Below, piece after piece: positions 32,601 through 46,000 of a DNA stretch of 64,000 nucleotides (the first letter of the stretch is position 1; each line of letters starts with the position of its first letter). Origin of the DNA: Rhynchonema sp. JSB1_4 (Eukaryota > Nematoda > Chromadorea > Monhysterida > Xyalidae); contig JASAMV010004292.1 of assembly GCA_030248065.1 (NCBI GenBank), positions 1 through 64,000 on the forward strand. The letters run 5' to 3'. The notes below the pieces were generated by a model that was not told the DNA's origin, did no database searches, and saw nothing but the letters and a program-made list of their open reading frames with translations. Both the position numbers and the translations under genes were made by a program.

Positions 32601-35172
32601 ATGTTATCTGATGGCCCCTGTCGGATGGTGTGAGATACACGGACGGAATCGATTTGCATGACTTTTTGGTTGCCCGTTTCGATCTGCTTTCACAGACGGT
32701 GCACCAGGTCATCGTCAGTGCGAGTGCTCCAGATGATCCCGCGAAAAGACGAGAATATGTGAAGAGAACTTGGGAAAAAGAATGCAAGAACTGGTACTGA
32801 CGCAATGACTTTGGTCGAATATTGCACAGTGATGTACGATTTGGCTGATAGATTCTCACTGGCATACTGAGCCTGCACAATGCCGCAGCAGATGATGCTA
32901 CAAAAAAGGGTTGGCATGTTTACATCACATAATTCCACAACAGTTAATTCAAGGCAAGTTGTAGGTACCTGATAATACCCGAAAATTCGAACAGTTCTGC
33001 ACACAAATACGCAGCGTAGGCACAAGCGAAAATCATGGCTGGCTCGACAACTGAAGAACTTCGTTCAGTTTTCATGTATCAGGAAAATTATTGAAAATAC
33101 TATCCAATTTCACCATACTTCGAATATCACTGGTGTACTTGGTTATGAACGAGCACAGAAACCCCCACAATGAGCCGACAGCTATAGCGCCGCCGCTGAC
33201 ACAACAGAAGGCTGCGAAGCCAAGCAGCACCTGAATAAAAGAGATTTTAGAAAAAAAACTTCACGAATTTTGTGATCTTTTTGCAAGACGCACCTCGCTC
33301 CATCCGATGCCGGTTTCGGATTCGACAACAATCAGACCGATCATCAAATTGTACAGCACAACAGTGACCGCATCTACAAATGCACATTAACGCTTGACTT
33401 GGTTGATCATTGAACAAAAAAGATCAATGAAATAACCAAGACACGCCAACCATTGAGCAACGATTCACCGAAAACCATGAAATACAACATTTTGTTCACA
33501 CCGACTTCTTCGAAAATGGCCAACACCTAAACAAATATGAATCAAAGTACTTTCAAAACGATTTCTACCAAATACAAAGAATCGGCCCTCCATATTTGTG
33601 TGCTATAGTAAATTTCTAATTTCGTTGCCTCAGTTGCATTTTTACATTTTTTGCATTTTTACTTCGTTGCATTTTTACAGACGCAGGGAAACTCCCGTTC
33701 GAAGTCGAAGCAGGCAACAAGCTCAACACACAGTCAACAAGCCACGCAGCTGGCTCGTGTGCGTTTCGAATGTTTCAATCACATAAGCTGTGTGTGTCAG
33801 CTGCGTGGTTTGTTGACTGCGTGTTGAGCTTGTTGCCTGCTTCGACTTCGAACGGGAGTTTCCCTGCGTCTGTAACAATGCATGAGGCAACGAAATTAGA
33901 AACTTAGTATATCATGTCCTTTGTTATCATGTCCATCGATGGTGTATTACACAGATTTCAAAGTGCTACAGCTCGCTACACCCATGCACTAAATTGGCTG
34001 CGCATGGATTGGTCGAATGCACCAGGGCATCATTAGTGCGAATGCATCATATCCTCATGTAGTGCCTTTGCACAGACGATTTCCTGGTGCACCGATTCGT
34101 TTGTGAATCCTGGTCCGCCCACCCGGAAATTGCCACTTTTTAATAACTCTGATGAACTAACAGCGACCGGATCGACAGCAGCCACAAATGACGCGAACAC
34201 TAGACATTGCAGCAATGATACGTTGCAAGAAAAGGCACCGATGGACGCCAGAAACCACAGGCCAACAGCGATCAAGGCAACGTTAATGATTGTTCCCTGA
34301 AGCAGCAAGGCAAGACCGGAGCAAGCACGGTCGGGCGGGACAGGGAACTCAGCCAGTCGGCTTACCACAACAGCATAAAGTAGGATGACGTTGAGATTTT
34401 CGATAAAGGCTTTGTCGCGTAGCGAAAAGGCTGCTTCGAGCACAATCCTGCAATAATTTTTCAAAATCGCAAGTTACAGAAAACTGCATACTTTGAATGA
34501 GAGAAATGAGAAAATAATCTCAGGCTCACGGAGGCAACAGGAAGAGAAAGAACGTCTGTCGGTCGAACATGAGAAAGGACATGATCTCTTTCTGGTTGTC
34601 ACTGGCGAACCAGCTGAAAAAAGCAGTTTTTGGTTTCCCAGATTGGCATTAATGTTATCTCACAAAAAAGATAATTCGGACTAAAAGCTCACTTGAGAAT
34701 ACAACCGATGCCCAGTCCAACCAAAATCAAGGCGCACGATTCCGGTAATGTTTCAGCAAGCGGTTTCAAGTGGTGATAGGCTGGAAAGGATCAGGGGTAT
34801 CTGAGGACATCTTATCAGTATGCTGCAGAATTCTTCTGATAATTGGTATCCCACGCACAAAATCAAGAGTTGCAACAACGTTTTCATTTCACAAAATCGG
34901 TAAAACCCACCAATTTTCACAATGAGCAGACAGAATACAAACACGCAGACAAAAATCGGTCCGGAGACGTAAGCGAAGTTCCATTTCGCCACGTGAATAC
35001 CGGGTTTGTGCTGGGGCGTATGAAACAAGCCAATTGTGTGGTTCCCCAAATCGGGTTCTTCAGAGTCTGTAGTGTCATGCTCCTTTTCGGCGTCTGATGT
35101 ACCATTGACAGCGATGGCCAGCAACGTTATTGTGAAGCAGAGCACGGATGGCGATAGAAGTTTTGGAGTCAT
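29669..35172 (-). CDS. Na+/H+ exchanger, SLC9/NHX family
   Basis: Nineteen exons (minus): 35172-34911, 34780-34693, 34613-34530, 34447-34366, 34296-34162, 33526-33451, 33373-33294, 33230-33119, 33050-32969, 32897-32802, 32486-32353, 32286-32204, 32040-31906, 31300-31133, 31054-30957, 30888-30814, 30742-30556, 30379-30264, 30101-29669. The frame is continuous at about 841 aa. A signal-like N-terminus precedes about 12 membrane segments. Motifs: FLFLLPP, AAVDPVA, FGESLLNDAVTVVLY (ion-binding site) and GYGGLRGAVSFSL. The cytoplasmic tail has an NLQESHHERVRR segment resembling the NHE lipid/CHP region, then a Ser-rich, basic C-terminus. It exchanges H+ for Na+ across plasma or organelle membranes. 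The exon 15 end is ambiguous (30957 or 30924). Its closest subtype was not settled. Confidence 0.93.
33607..33907. repeat. Fold-back element in exchanger intron 5
   Basis: Arms from TTTCTAATTTCGTTGCCTCA (about 33611) and its complement (to about 33902) also share GACGCAGGGAAACTCCCGTT and GAAGCAGGCAACAAGCTCAA. The inverted arms are over 100 bp, around a GAATGTTTCAATCACATAAG loop. The left arm carries an extra GCATTTTTAC triplication. It is located in an intron, so splicing may be unaffected. Confidence 0.8.
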
Positions 35173-37599
35173 TTTTTGTTACATTCAATATCGTTGTGGT
35201 TCGGTTCAGCCAGAATAAGTTGTCTGAAAATTTTTTTGCTATACACCTTGTCAGTGGTCACAATCAGTCCCAATGACAAAGAGCTACATTTCAAACAACC
35301 TAGTCACAGATCTGATGTGAGGTGGCAGTCTCTGAAATCGTTAAGCCATCCGTCAGAGTTAATCAGGCAATATCACGCCGGTCAGTCGACCCGGTAGCAA
35401 ATAGCAGCGCTTTATGGCTAAAAATTGCAGTGAAAAAGCAGGTCAAATGAGAAACCAGGGTTAACAGACAGCACGGCACAGTTGCTTCGCTTTGAATAAA
35501 ACGCCGGAGCTCCGCAGGTGAAACAAGACAGCAACACGTTTTTCTAATCTAAATTGTTTTGTGCTTCGCTAGCATGCTTTCGCTCAAGAAAGGGAAGGTA
35601 CGCATGCGCTTCATATAAGCATACCTCATGCGCTGCGGGTGTATGTTTAGCTGAGCACCACAAAAGGGTCTCACGCACGCCGATTTATGGCATGTGAACG
35701 GAGAGTTAAAAATATACCCATTGGGTGTGTGATGAAATAGACACACGTACAGCTGGAGAATAGGCTATATCCAATACGTTTTTTCTGGTGGCAGCTTGCA
35801 GCTATAGAGGCCATTTCTGTTTACCAACCAAGGCAAAGCTGTATTACAACAGGTATGAACATTCCATGGACACGGGACATGATACTGCTTCATTGGAAGG
35901 CAGCGCAAGCTGGAGCTTCCTCATTCTGTTTCTTTTTCAGCTCCAGCTCGGCGGTGCGTTTAGTCTTATTTGTATGCCTGACTTGAGTCAGTACACGCGA
36001 GTGCAAACTTCTCAAAACACACAGCTCTTACAAAGCTGGACTTGAAGGGACAAAATTTAGACACAAGTTCAGTGTTTTGACGTTTGGTGGCCACACAAAA
36101 TTACCCAATGGTATGGCATAAAAGTTCGATACCAGAGAGGTTTGGATCTCGAGTTCTGCACTGCAGTCGATAAACAGTCATAAACATAGTGGAACACGTA
36201 AGTCAAAATGGTCCAAGCCAGCAAGCCTGTGTTTCGACTAATGCTATTGTTATCGACGCCCCTGCCTGTGATTCGTACGCAAACGTGTCTGAGTGTCGGC
36301 TACACAACAGGCAACACTCGTGGGATGCGTGCAAGCTATGTACATACAGCGCGACATCACTAGCATGGAAATATGCAATGTCGGAAAGCAGCCAGCGCGA
36401 TGAAGCGAATTCAGGGTTGATATGGAGAGTGAGAGTCGGTGTGCAACAACAGACATTGCACGAAACACATGCAGTTGCGTTGACAACATCTTGAGCCTCT
36501 GGTTCATTTTTTACGCTTGCCAAAAACTGCTTTCGACTGCAGAAAGACACTCGAGGAGACCCGACCTTCCCTAACATCGAACTTTTATGCCATTTGGGCA
36601 ATATGTTGTTGTCTTTATGCCCCAAGGGCATATTTCTTCCTAGAGCTGAAAGATGTCATTTTAAAATAATGAATTTTTTCTGTAGTCAGGCTCGTTCTGC
36701 ACCACGGAGCAACTATTGAACTATTGCACTGCACTATTGAACAGAATAAATACCAAAAAAATATTTAATCTGCAGATGGGGGGCATGCGATCTGTAGATG
36801 ACCCAAGCTTCAAGCTGGTTTGTTATTCGTTCAGGGAAACAGGGATATTTGGGTTACTATGACTTATGAGGGCGGGCATCGATAATGGTAATCGAGTCAA
36901 AATGATACAGCCGTCAGCATATCCCACACCAAATATGCACTTGTGGCTGATCCTGTTTATGTAATTATGGTAAATCCGTGGTAACCCGACTTTCGTGTCA
37001 GCCTGTGAACAGTTGTGAAAAGAAGAAGAGTCAATTACAGTGCGTACATGCACATGGATTACGTACCTACATATAACTTATGCCCAAATAATTTCGCTTA
37101 TCATGCAGGATATCGCTGCACTAGTGGCTTGGGATCGAATGGGGTTGATCACTCGGCATCGGCACTCGGGAACGGCATCGATAAGTTTGGGATTCGGGAT
37201 TGAGTTTTTGACTTCAAAAGTTATTTTTTTAACAAAATATGCATGACAGCATGCGAGAGCTTGTTCCCAGTGAGACGGAAAATCGGGGCATGCGCGGTAG
37301 CGCATGTCCCATATGGTTGTCCGGAGTTAGTGCCGGCAGCAAAATTTTTCACTGGCCAGTAATTCCACAACAAAGCACCGATGGTTTCAATATTTAACCA
37401 CAAGGTGCCTTAGGCCACCCTACATCTGCGTACAAAATTTGACGTTGATCGGTACCGGCGTCGTGGAGTTACGGTACCCAACGCCTCTCAAAAAGTGCAA
37501 AAACGTTCTTCTTCTTCTTTCTTTCTTTCTTTTTTTTTCCGGCAAAATGTTCGTCCAAAACTCAGGGGTGTCGGAGGAGAAATCCGCCGCGGTACCGGG
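35173..37599. other. No gene recognised; weak inverted repeat
   Basis: Intergenic sequence upstream of the exchanger. A diverged inverted pair (36114-36153 and 36550-36594, containing TGGCATAAAAGTTCGAT) and a TATGCCCCAAGGGCATA palindrome near 36617 relate it to the fold-back at 10611-11171. No supported exon. Confidence 0.5.
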
Positions 37600-38870
37600 G
37601 GTTTTGAAGGTCGAGAAACTCGGTGGTGACATTGGTTTTTGAATCCGGAGCTCTTCGGAGCCAGAACCGGAACTGGAACCGGAACTCAGTATTTAGACAT
37701 GCAAATAAGTCGCACAATACTGGGCTGGTCATAAAGACAGTGCGTGCGGTTTATAGGTTTTCGGGGTCGAGAAATCTAATGGTGACATTGGTTTTTAAAT
37801 CCGGAGCTCTTCGGAGCCAGAACCGGAACTCAGTATTTAGCCATGCAAATAAGTCGCACAATACTGGGCTGGTCATAAAGACAGTGCGTGCGGTTTATAG
37901 GTTTTCGGGGTCGAGAAATCTAATGGTGACATTGGTTTTTGAATCCGGAGCTCTTCGGAGCCATAACCGGAACTGGAACCGGAACTCAGTATTTATCAAG
38001 CAAATAAGTCGCACAATACTGGTTTGATTATAAAGACAGTGCGTGCGGTATATAGGTTTTCGGGGTCGAGAAATCTAATGGGGACATTGGCTTTTCAATC
38101 CGAAGCTCTTCGGAGCCAGAACTGGAACTGGAACCGGAACTCAGTATTTATCAAGCAAATAAGTCGCACAATACTGGGCTGGTCATAAAGACAGTGCGTG
38201 CGGTTTATAGGTTTCCGGGGTCGAGAAATCTAATGGTGACATTGGCTTTTCAATCCGAAGCTCTTCGGAGCCAGAACTGGAACTGGAACCGGAACTCAAT
38301 ATTTAGCCATGCAAATAAGTCGCACAACACTGGCCTGATCATAAAGACAGTGCGTGCGGTATATAGGTTTTCGGGGTCGAGAAATCTAATGGTGACATCA
38401 GCTTTTGAATCCGGAGCTCTTCGGAGCCAGAACCGGAACTGGAACCGGAACTCAATATTTAGCCATGCAATTAAGTCGCACAATACTCGTCTGATCATGA
38501 AGCCAGTGGGTGCGGAACATGGGTTTTCAGGCTCGAGAAATCTAGTGGTGACATTGGTTTTTTAATCCGGAGCTCTCCGGAGCCAGAACCGAAACTGGAA
38601 CCGGAACTCAGTATTTATCCATGCAAATAAGTCGCACAATACTGGCCTGATCATAACGACAGTGCGTGCGGTATATAGGTTTTCGGTGTCGAGAAACCCA
38701 ACGGTGGCATTGGTTTTTAAATCTGGATCTTTTGGGAGCCAGAACCGGAACTCAGTATTGATCAATGCGAATAAATAGTGTAATAGTGATCTGATCTCCA
38801 ATAATGTGTCAGCTGTTTATGTTTCTGGGGTCGGTTAATCCGATCGTGACATCGCTTTTTAGCTCTAACT
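37600..38870 (+). repeat. Tandem satellite, ~155-bp unit, about 8 copies
   Basis: Units start at TCGAGAAA near 37611, 37767, 37911, 38066, 38221, 38377, 38533 and 38689, with a degenerate end near 38831. Each contains GACATTGGTTTTTGAATCCG, CTCTTCGGAGCCAGAACCGG, AAATAAGTCGCACAATACTG and AAGACAGTGCGTGCGG. An inner GGAACTGGAACC repeat varies in number and gives units of 144 or about 156 bp. The open frames on both strands follow from the periodicity and are not considered genes. Confidence 0.92.
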
Positions 38871-38900
38871 TGATTGAGGTTTGAAACAGTAACATGAATA

Positions 38901-39413
38901 CAGTAAAACCACCACAAGGTGAACCTCTACATAGTGAATTCCTCTGTATAGTGAACGAATTATCAGTGTGATCATATGTATTTTCCGTCCACCGAATGAG
39001 AAAATGCGCTCACTCGATATAAAACAAAAATACAAGAAGAAAAATGCCTGCTGTCGCGCGGCAAGAATCAGGATATGGTTCTCAATGCTGGTCGCATATA
39101 AAACACCTATACAAGATTGTTTACTCCCCAAAGTAAAAAGATATCAGTGGTTACGCACAGGAGCAAAAGGCGATTAAAAACATCACCGAAACAGAAGAAA
39201 AGCTTATTTGCCAAAAAATGAACAGTTTTTAATCGCCTTTTGCTCCTGTGCGTAACCACTGATATCTTTTTACTTTGGGGAGTAAACAATCTTGTATAGG
39301 TGTTTTATATGCGACCAGCATTGAGAACCATATCCTGATTCTTGCCGCGCGACAGCAGGCTTTTTCTTCTTGTATACAACTCACCGCACCGCAGTGGTTT
39401 CCACAGTTTTACT
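38901..39413. mobile_element. Pogo/Tc1-like fold-back element with near-perfect hairpin
   Basis: It begins CAGTAAAACCACCACAAGG and ends ...GTTTTACT, flanked by TA on both sides, as in Tc1/mariner/pogo insertions. Within it, arms at about 39030-39182 and 39227-39377 are inverted and nearly identical over about 150 bp, separated by about 45 bp. The repeated GTGAACCTCTACATAGTGAA-like left-end sequence recalls pogo-type ends. No transposase. Confidence 0.65.
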
Positions 39414-42400
39414 TATTATGAAGGTTTATGCATTTTTTAATGTTATTGCTAGTCCTTGAGCAGTCCCGACGGCTCCTTTGTGTTTTGCCCCGTTTTCTGA
39501 ATCTGTCAAAAATTACTTTGTGAGATCAGGCTTCCTAAGGCCTTGGCAAGTACTTTAGTTGCAAACACGCACACTTGTTATCGATAATTACTACAGTCCT
39601 CAAATAGGAAAAAGTTGTTATTTTAGAGGGCGGATTTCCAGAACCGCGCCTGATCTGCGGCACCGCTTGGCTGCACTGGGAATAAGCCCTAGATGAACAC
39701 TTATCATGTACCTGGTATATAACAGCAGATGGACTCGTAAAAAGTTGCTGCGCTTTTAGACGTTTGTGTGAGGCTATACAGACCAAACTGGTCATTCTTT
39801 TTCTGAAAACTCACGCTATTGTGTGTACTAGTGCAACGGCAAATTTTTTGTAAATATTGGATTGGGATAGAGATTGAGCTCTCGGAATCGGGGATTGGAA
39901 TTCGGTTTTCTTAAATATAGGCGTCGGGATTCGGGTTGAGATCAAAAAGCCCGCCCTTGTTCAAACCCAAATAGCGGCTAAAGAAGGAACAAAACTCGAA
40001 ACTTCGAGAATTGGACGCAGAACACCTAAAGCTAATAACTCGGCCAAAACGGAAGTAATCTTACATAGGGTAGTTCACGAATGCTATGCAGACCTGCACT
40101 GTTTCATTATCCTATTTGTCACTGAAAGAATTTTGGCGAAAAAGCACGTTCCAGAAAGTTATAGCTCCAGAAAGAACACGTTTCCTGTCTGCACGTTTCG
40201 AGGTCACAAGGAGAAAACCCAATCGTTGCTTTAAAAGTTTGTCTCGGCGCCTACGAACTCCAACCGCTATTTATTAGAAGGAAAAGAATGACGTACTTTA
40301 AAGCCAAAACAAGATGCAGGGCTCGCAAAGTCTGGGCCCGCTTCGCTGCTGTGCTTGTTTACTTGTCTTTCTCCAGTGAAGCACCAAGGGAGTTGGGTTG
40401 TTAGTTACCCAATTCCGAAATGTTGTAAAGTCTTGGTCGGGCCACCAAACATTGGATAAATCTGATATGACACGTTGCGCATGACAGGCAAAGTGTGGCG
40501 AAGTGAACGCAAGTGCTTGCGACCCAGCGCTCGATCTGAATACATTGTCCTTTCACATGCTGTGATGTTTCACACCAGCTCCATGTGGCCGTCTGGTTGA
40601 TGCAACTGATGACTACTTGGTTCACCGCTCGTCAATTCCGAAGCACAACACTACATATATTGCTGGTTACGTCAGGAGAAGCTGCAACTTCAAAAGGGCG
40701 TTGAATCAACTGCGCAACAGTTCAATGCCGTAGTATCCATCTCAGCTTTTTCTGTGAAGATTAAAAAAATGTTGTGCACTTTGGTGAAGTCCAAAGCTTG
40801 TGTACGCATCTTTGTTGTGTGAAATATCTTTCTGAGTGTGTTGTTTGTGCTATCGGTTTTTGCATAATGTCGCCTTGTGTTTAAGCGGCACTTAAGGCTG
40901 CCACCCGAACTTTGCACAGCACGACGTGAGCTTCTCTGAAAGTTCGGTAGTGCCACAACATAAATGGGGACAAGTCCGGTGTGTGTAGTTTAACGAGGAT
41001 GTTTGCCACACCTGGTCACAGACAAAACAGCGGGTGTCAAAGCAACTGGCCTCCATTACCGACCCAATACAATCCTGGGCGGCTAAATTTAACGTGTGCT
41101 GCCTCATAAAAAATCAAGCTTGCGCTGAACCGAGAACGTTGATCACAAACCCGCAATTTAGGGGACCGCTGTTTTAACACCCGCTGTTATGTCCGTTGGT
41201 GACCCTCAAAGACGGTACCTCTCCAGGTTGATTATCTGAGAAACTGAATCAATGCTGATACTACTACTCGACACAAAAAATTCTTGTATATAGTGACCGT
41301 AAATGCCAAATCCCGATCCGGTCACTGCAGAGGAATAAAAAATCGGACTGCTGGAACCAGCAGTCCCCAAGAAGATTAGCGGAGGACACCTCCCCTCGAG
41401 AGCAGGAAAGAACGAGCGATAAACAACGCCGAAACAGCCAGGCGTTATTTCTTCAAAACAAACATCTGGCTACTCAAACGAACAACATTTTTGACATTTT
41501 GCTGCTGCACTGAGTTGAGTCTGGTGAAATGTGAACTTGCCAGAATAAACACAGGGACCACTCCGCGCTCACACAATGGTCGTTTGCTTACGCATTTCTG
41601 TTGACGGTTGACATGTATGCATATGTAACTGAAAATTGAATCCCAAATCACACAATTCGCAAATCTGAAGAGGGTAATGTGAGTGAACGTGACAGTCAGA
41701 CTGAGGGAAAGTATATAAAGTTGAAATTTGAAAATGAAATCACAAGAGCGAGTTCTACACGATTGGTACACGGTTGATTGTCAAGAGCGTTGGCGATGAG
41801 AACAACAAAGTGGGGTTCACGAAACTTAAATTTTGCTTGTTGATTTATTTGCATGTGCTTGCTTGCTAATGGTTCGCTGGCATTGATGTGGATAGAGTTC
41901 GCGTTGTGTTGTCATCAACAACTACATACCGATGTAGTGATGTGATATCGTCGGGTGTGAATTGAATTGGCAGTGGCACGGTGCATGTATGAAACAAAGA
42001 AACTGTGTTTTCAGACCCTCATGATCAACTGAAGTCAAGAGCACTCATGTGACGACGTTTCTAATTTGCCGCCTTTTTCCCTTGTATGTCAGGTTGAAGT
42101 GCTTGCGTGCCTGCCGCCTTGTGGCCAGTCCCACAGCGCACCAGGAGTGTTATTTTTGTGTTGACTTCTCGGTCTTTTACGGCGCATTGGGATATGAAAA
42201 CTAAAGAAACGTTTTGTGCAGCACCAAAGTGCCTGCTTGGTGTGAAAAACAGTACAATACAGCGATGCGATAAGGAAACGTTATGTTGTCTTACCTTGAT
42301 GCCCACGCCCAGTTACAGTATAACGAACAAAGATGCACACCCCACCTCCCTTCCCTCCGCCCCAAATGCAATGCAACCCACCTCACCCGACCACGGTGTG

Positions 42401-42827
42401 TGAAAATTATTGCGCACTGCGCATGCAAGCGAAACGTGTAACGTATTGTTGACATCAATCCCGTTTGCAAACAGAACACAGACCGAGACCAGCATGTAAG
42501 CGTAATTGCTCAAGCGAAACATCATGCCCTGCCACAAAACAAGATTATGAATTCCTTCTTGTTTACTTCTTGACTGCTTCCCTGTGGTGCTGAGCGCGAA
42601 TCAAATCACCGGCCAGCGCTCGTGTTCCTTTTGATTCACCGGCTAATGTGTTTTCGTGCCTTGATTTTTCAACACTGCAGTTTTGTGTCAACGTTCCGCA
42701 CTGTTTTCTGTCAACAGAAATCCGAAATTCAAGTTTTGGATCTGGTAACGCACCTCTGCAGTACTTACATTGCGCGCACTCATTGTTTTTATGAACAGCC
42801 AGTTTCGAAATTTTACACTGCACTTTA
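39414..42827. other. Largely gene-free; one possible minus-strand exon
   Basis: No recognisable protein. On the minus strand near 42525-42430, an acceptor-like TTTTGTGGCAG precedes a frame with a hydrophobic stretch (YMLVSVCVLFANGID). It could be an exon of an unidentified membrane protein, but no partner exon was convincing. Repeats in this stretch are short. Confidence 0.35.
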
Positions 42828-42998
42828 GGGCGGGCTTAGGTTGAATCCGGAAATCGGAATCCGGATATATTTCCGAAAAACGCATAAATTTTACATGCAA
42901 ATTCTTGCGTTTTCCGGAAATAATTCCGGAGCACAGAAATGTTTTGTATTTTTGCATGCAAATTATTTCCGGGTTCCGGATTTAACCTACGTTCGCCC
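42828..42998. mobile_element. MITE (GGGCGGGC/GGGCGAAC ends), copy b
   Basis: Ends are GGGCGGGCTTAGGTTGAATC and GATTTAACCTACGTTCGCCC. A TTA target duplication lies at 42825-42827 and 42999-43001. It is the same family as 25633-25803, in inverse orientation. The TTA target with GGG ends suggests the PIF/Harbinger type. It sits directly upstream of the first zinc-finger gene. Confidence 0.8.
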
Positions 42999-43041
42999 TT
43001 ATTTCATTGGCGGTTTATTTTAGCTTCAGGCAACCACAATC

Positions 43042-46000
43042 ATGTTCGTGTGTCCGTTTGACGAGTGCCACGCGCCATTCAGTGCTGAGCACGACATGCG
43101 GGCACATTTGGCTGTGGTGCATCTCGCGTACAAACCGTACAGCTGCAAACGGTGGGTGATTTGATGACTTTGTGAAACATCACAGAATTTGACTTTCCAA
43201 CTGCACGCTCTCATATCAGTGCTTTTACACAATTTGCACCACATTTTAGGCCCCCTAGAATCATTCCATTCTATTAAAAAATCCAGTGAGAACTGATGTC
43301 AATTGTCAGCCACCCATTTCAGCTGCACCACTGCGTTTCCAACCGAGCAGCGATTCTTCGACCACAACAAGAAACATCACGTTGATTGTGAGCAATATGA
43401 GGTTGGGGCTTGAGCTCACTTGGCTGGTTCGACATACATATGCAAGTACTTTAATTGTGGATCACCTGGCATTCGAGTTTGTGGTCAGCTCACTCGTGTT
43501 ATCATGCCCATCGGCATCGTGTTGAGCAATGAAACATCATTTACCTGGTCCCATGGGTGTGTTGGTCATAGAATAATGACAGAGATCTGGACATATTTCA
43601 GGGTGAAGTTCGATTCAATCCAAATTTGACGGTGCAGCTAAGCAAATTGGTCAATCAGTGTCGTGCTGGTGCACCGACTGCAGTTGCGCAGAAGAGACAA
43701 TCCCTTGAAGACAGCATCACACGTTCAACGACACCACAAGAATTGCCATGTTAGTTTTTCTGTATTTAACTTCTTTTGAATGGGTTAGTTGGACTGACTA
43801 TATACCGGGCGTTACGCCCTTGACAAAAACAAATTTAGTTATGGAACCTTGTCAACTTTGCAGTTTTCGTGCGCAGCACCACCCCTCCACTGCGCACCGC
43901 ACCGAAGGTCAAGTTAGAGCCAGTCAGTCCGCAGAAAGATGAATTGTTGTTGAACAATGCACAAAACAGTTGGTCACTTATCAATTATTTTTGTAACTGC
44001 GTTCCTCAAAGTTACCGCCCGCCGTTCTGAAAGAGTTGACCGTTACCGAGTCACCGAGTTGTAACGAGAGATGAGTCCTGTTTTGTTTCCATCACCCCTG
44101 CAACTAACCATGGTGTATTCAAGCCCAATAAACTAAAGCCAATGTTGCAGCCGTGACCGATGAGTCCGACGCGCCGCCTGCGTTTCGTGTCCCCGAACCC
44201 CGACCATCAGCAAGATCACAGTCCCACACGCAAAGTCCTGTATCATCGGTGTCAGACACGGAAGGATTGACAATTTTGGAACAAATTCAGGTTCGGATAG
44301 GTAACTTTACATGTTCTGCATAGATGTTGTGAGAATTCTGTGCGAGAATAATGTTTCCTGCGGTTGTCACTTTTAACGCATGTTTCTCTGCCTTGGCCTT
44401 CGTAAACGGATCTGGGCAGCAAGCGTACGTGTGCACGGCAGTGCGGCAGCGGTAGGACACTAAATTAGAGCAGAGTCTCAAAGTATCAACCATGAAACCT
44501 GCCTGGTCTCAATCATGTGATTTTTTATCTTTGTGAACACGTGTTTTTGCGATCTGCTGATGAGTTGATTTTGATCAGCGTAAAACCAGGTACATATGCT
44601 AGATTTCGAAATGCGCTGCCATACAATAAAATACGCCCCATAGTTAATGTCCAGTTCCCTGACCCAGTCCAAACCTGAACGTCAACCTCTGAAACATTGC
44701 GCACAGCTGCCTGGCTGACTGGCAAGCTGCACGCCTGTCTGTTGCCCTAATGTTTCAAAAGTTGATTTTCGGGTTTAGAACTTGACATTTTTTTATCATT
44801 CTGAGCTCCATCAGCAATGACAATTGCTACAAAGGAGGGATCACAGTAATCCAAAGGCTAACAATTCAGTGCTCAGCGATTTCTCCTAAGTTACCCTTAG
44901 GTCCATAGGACTTATCACCGTCAGCAACAGAATCGCAGCCAATCTCAGTAAGCCATGGCTCTATTTAAGTGCGCTCCTGTCGCTCCACTTTCAAATTGCT
45001 TCGAGGCTTCGATGCGGCAGGCAACCATGTTCGCGCTATGAACTTGACATTAACTATGGTCGTAGTCTATTGTACGGCAGCGAATTTAGAAATTTACTAT
45101 AGCTGACAGGAAACCTGATGCAAACGTAGTTTTGGCAGTTAATTGGTAAATCACTAATAAAACTTGTGAGGGTCACGTAACAAAGGCTGGACTGGCCTTG
45201 AATCTTGTTCGTCTGCTTATTATGCTATACACTATTTAACGATGATGGTCTCATTTTCTTTTCGAATTTCAGTCTGAGAAACCATCCGCAAGAGCAGCGC
45301 AGTGCAACGTGTGCGGTCTGCCTGCAAATCCTTCACACGACAAAGTGCACGATCCAACTGACAAAACGCTCAAATGCAACATTTGCATCGAGGTCTACTT
45401 CCCGCATCATTGCGCAGCTGACAGTCATATGAAACGTCACCATGTTGGGGTGGAGGGCGCCTTGGCCGTTCCGATTAATCAGTCTTTCAAGGTCGGTACG
45501 AGCACCGAAACGGACTGCGACATATAGGCCCCCATGGTGGTGACCTGGTCATTTATAAAGTTGACACTGAGGATGACTTGGTGCACCGTGTCATTTCTGA
45601 TCGTAAACTTAGTTCCGCTTTCAGCCCGACACAGCCCAACCCAGTTCCGTTGCCAATCTGTGCTCAGTGTGTGGCCTGCCTTCGAGCAGCTCGCACTCAC
45701 GAGCCCACGATCCAACGGGCAAAACACTCAAGTGCTCCATTTGCATCAAGGTCTATTTTCCGCATCAGGGCGCAGCTGACAGTCACATGAAACGACACCA
45801 CGTTGGGGTGGAAGGCGCTCGGGCAGTTCCTTCCGACAGCAAAACGCGTGAAATGAAGGTTGGTCTTCGACTCACATTTTGCATGAACACAGGCACAAGG
45901 TACATGCATAAGGATTTGGGATCACAATTTCTTGGTCTGAAAACGGTTAGAATTTATGGTAGCAAAATAAGTAAGTTCTTCTGTACTTAACTTAACGTTC

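Noticed and set aside
37623..38800. Long repetitive open frames in the satellite
   Set aside because: The same frame recurs by tandem periodicity, and the opposite strand is also open; no start, splice or domain evidence.
42061..42540. Minus-strand membrane-protein gene
   Set aside because: One hydrophobic exon-like frame with a plausible acceptor, but no supported start, partner exon or family; left as a possibility only.
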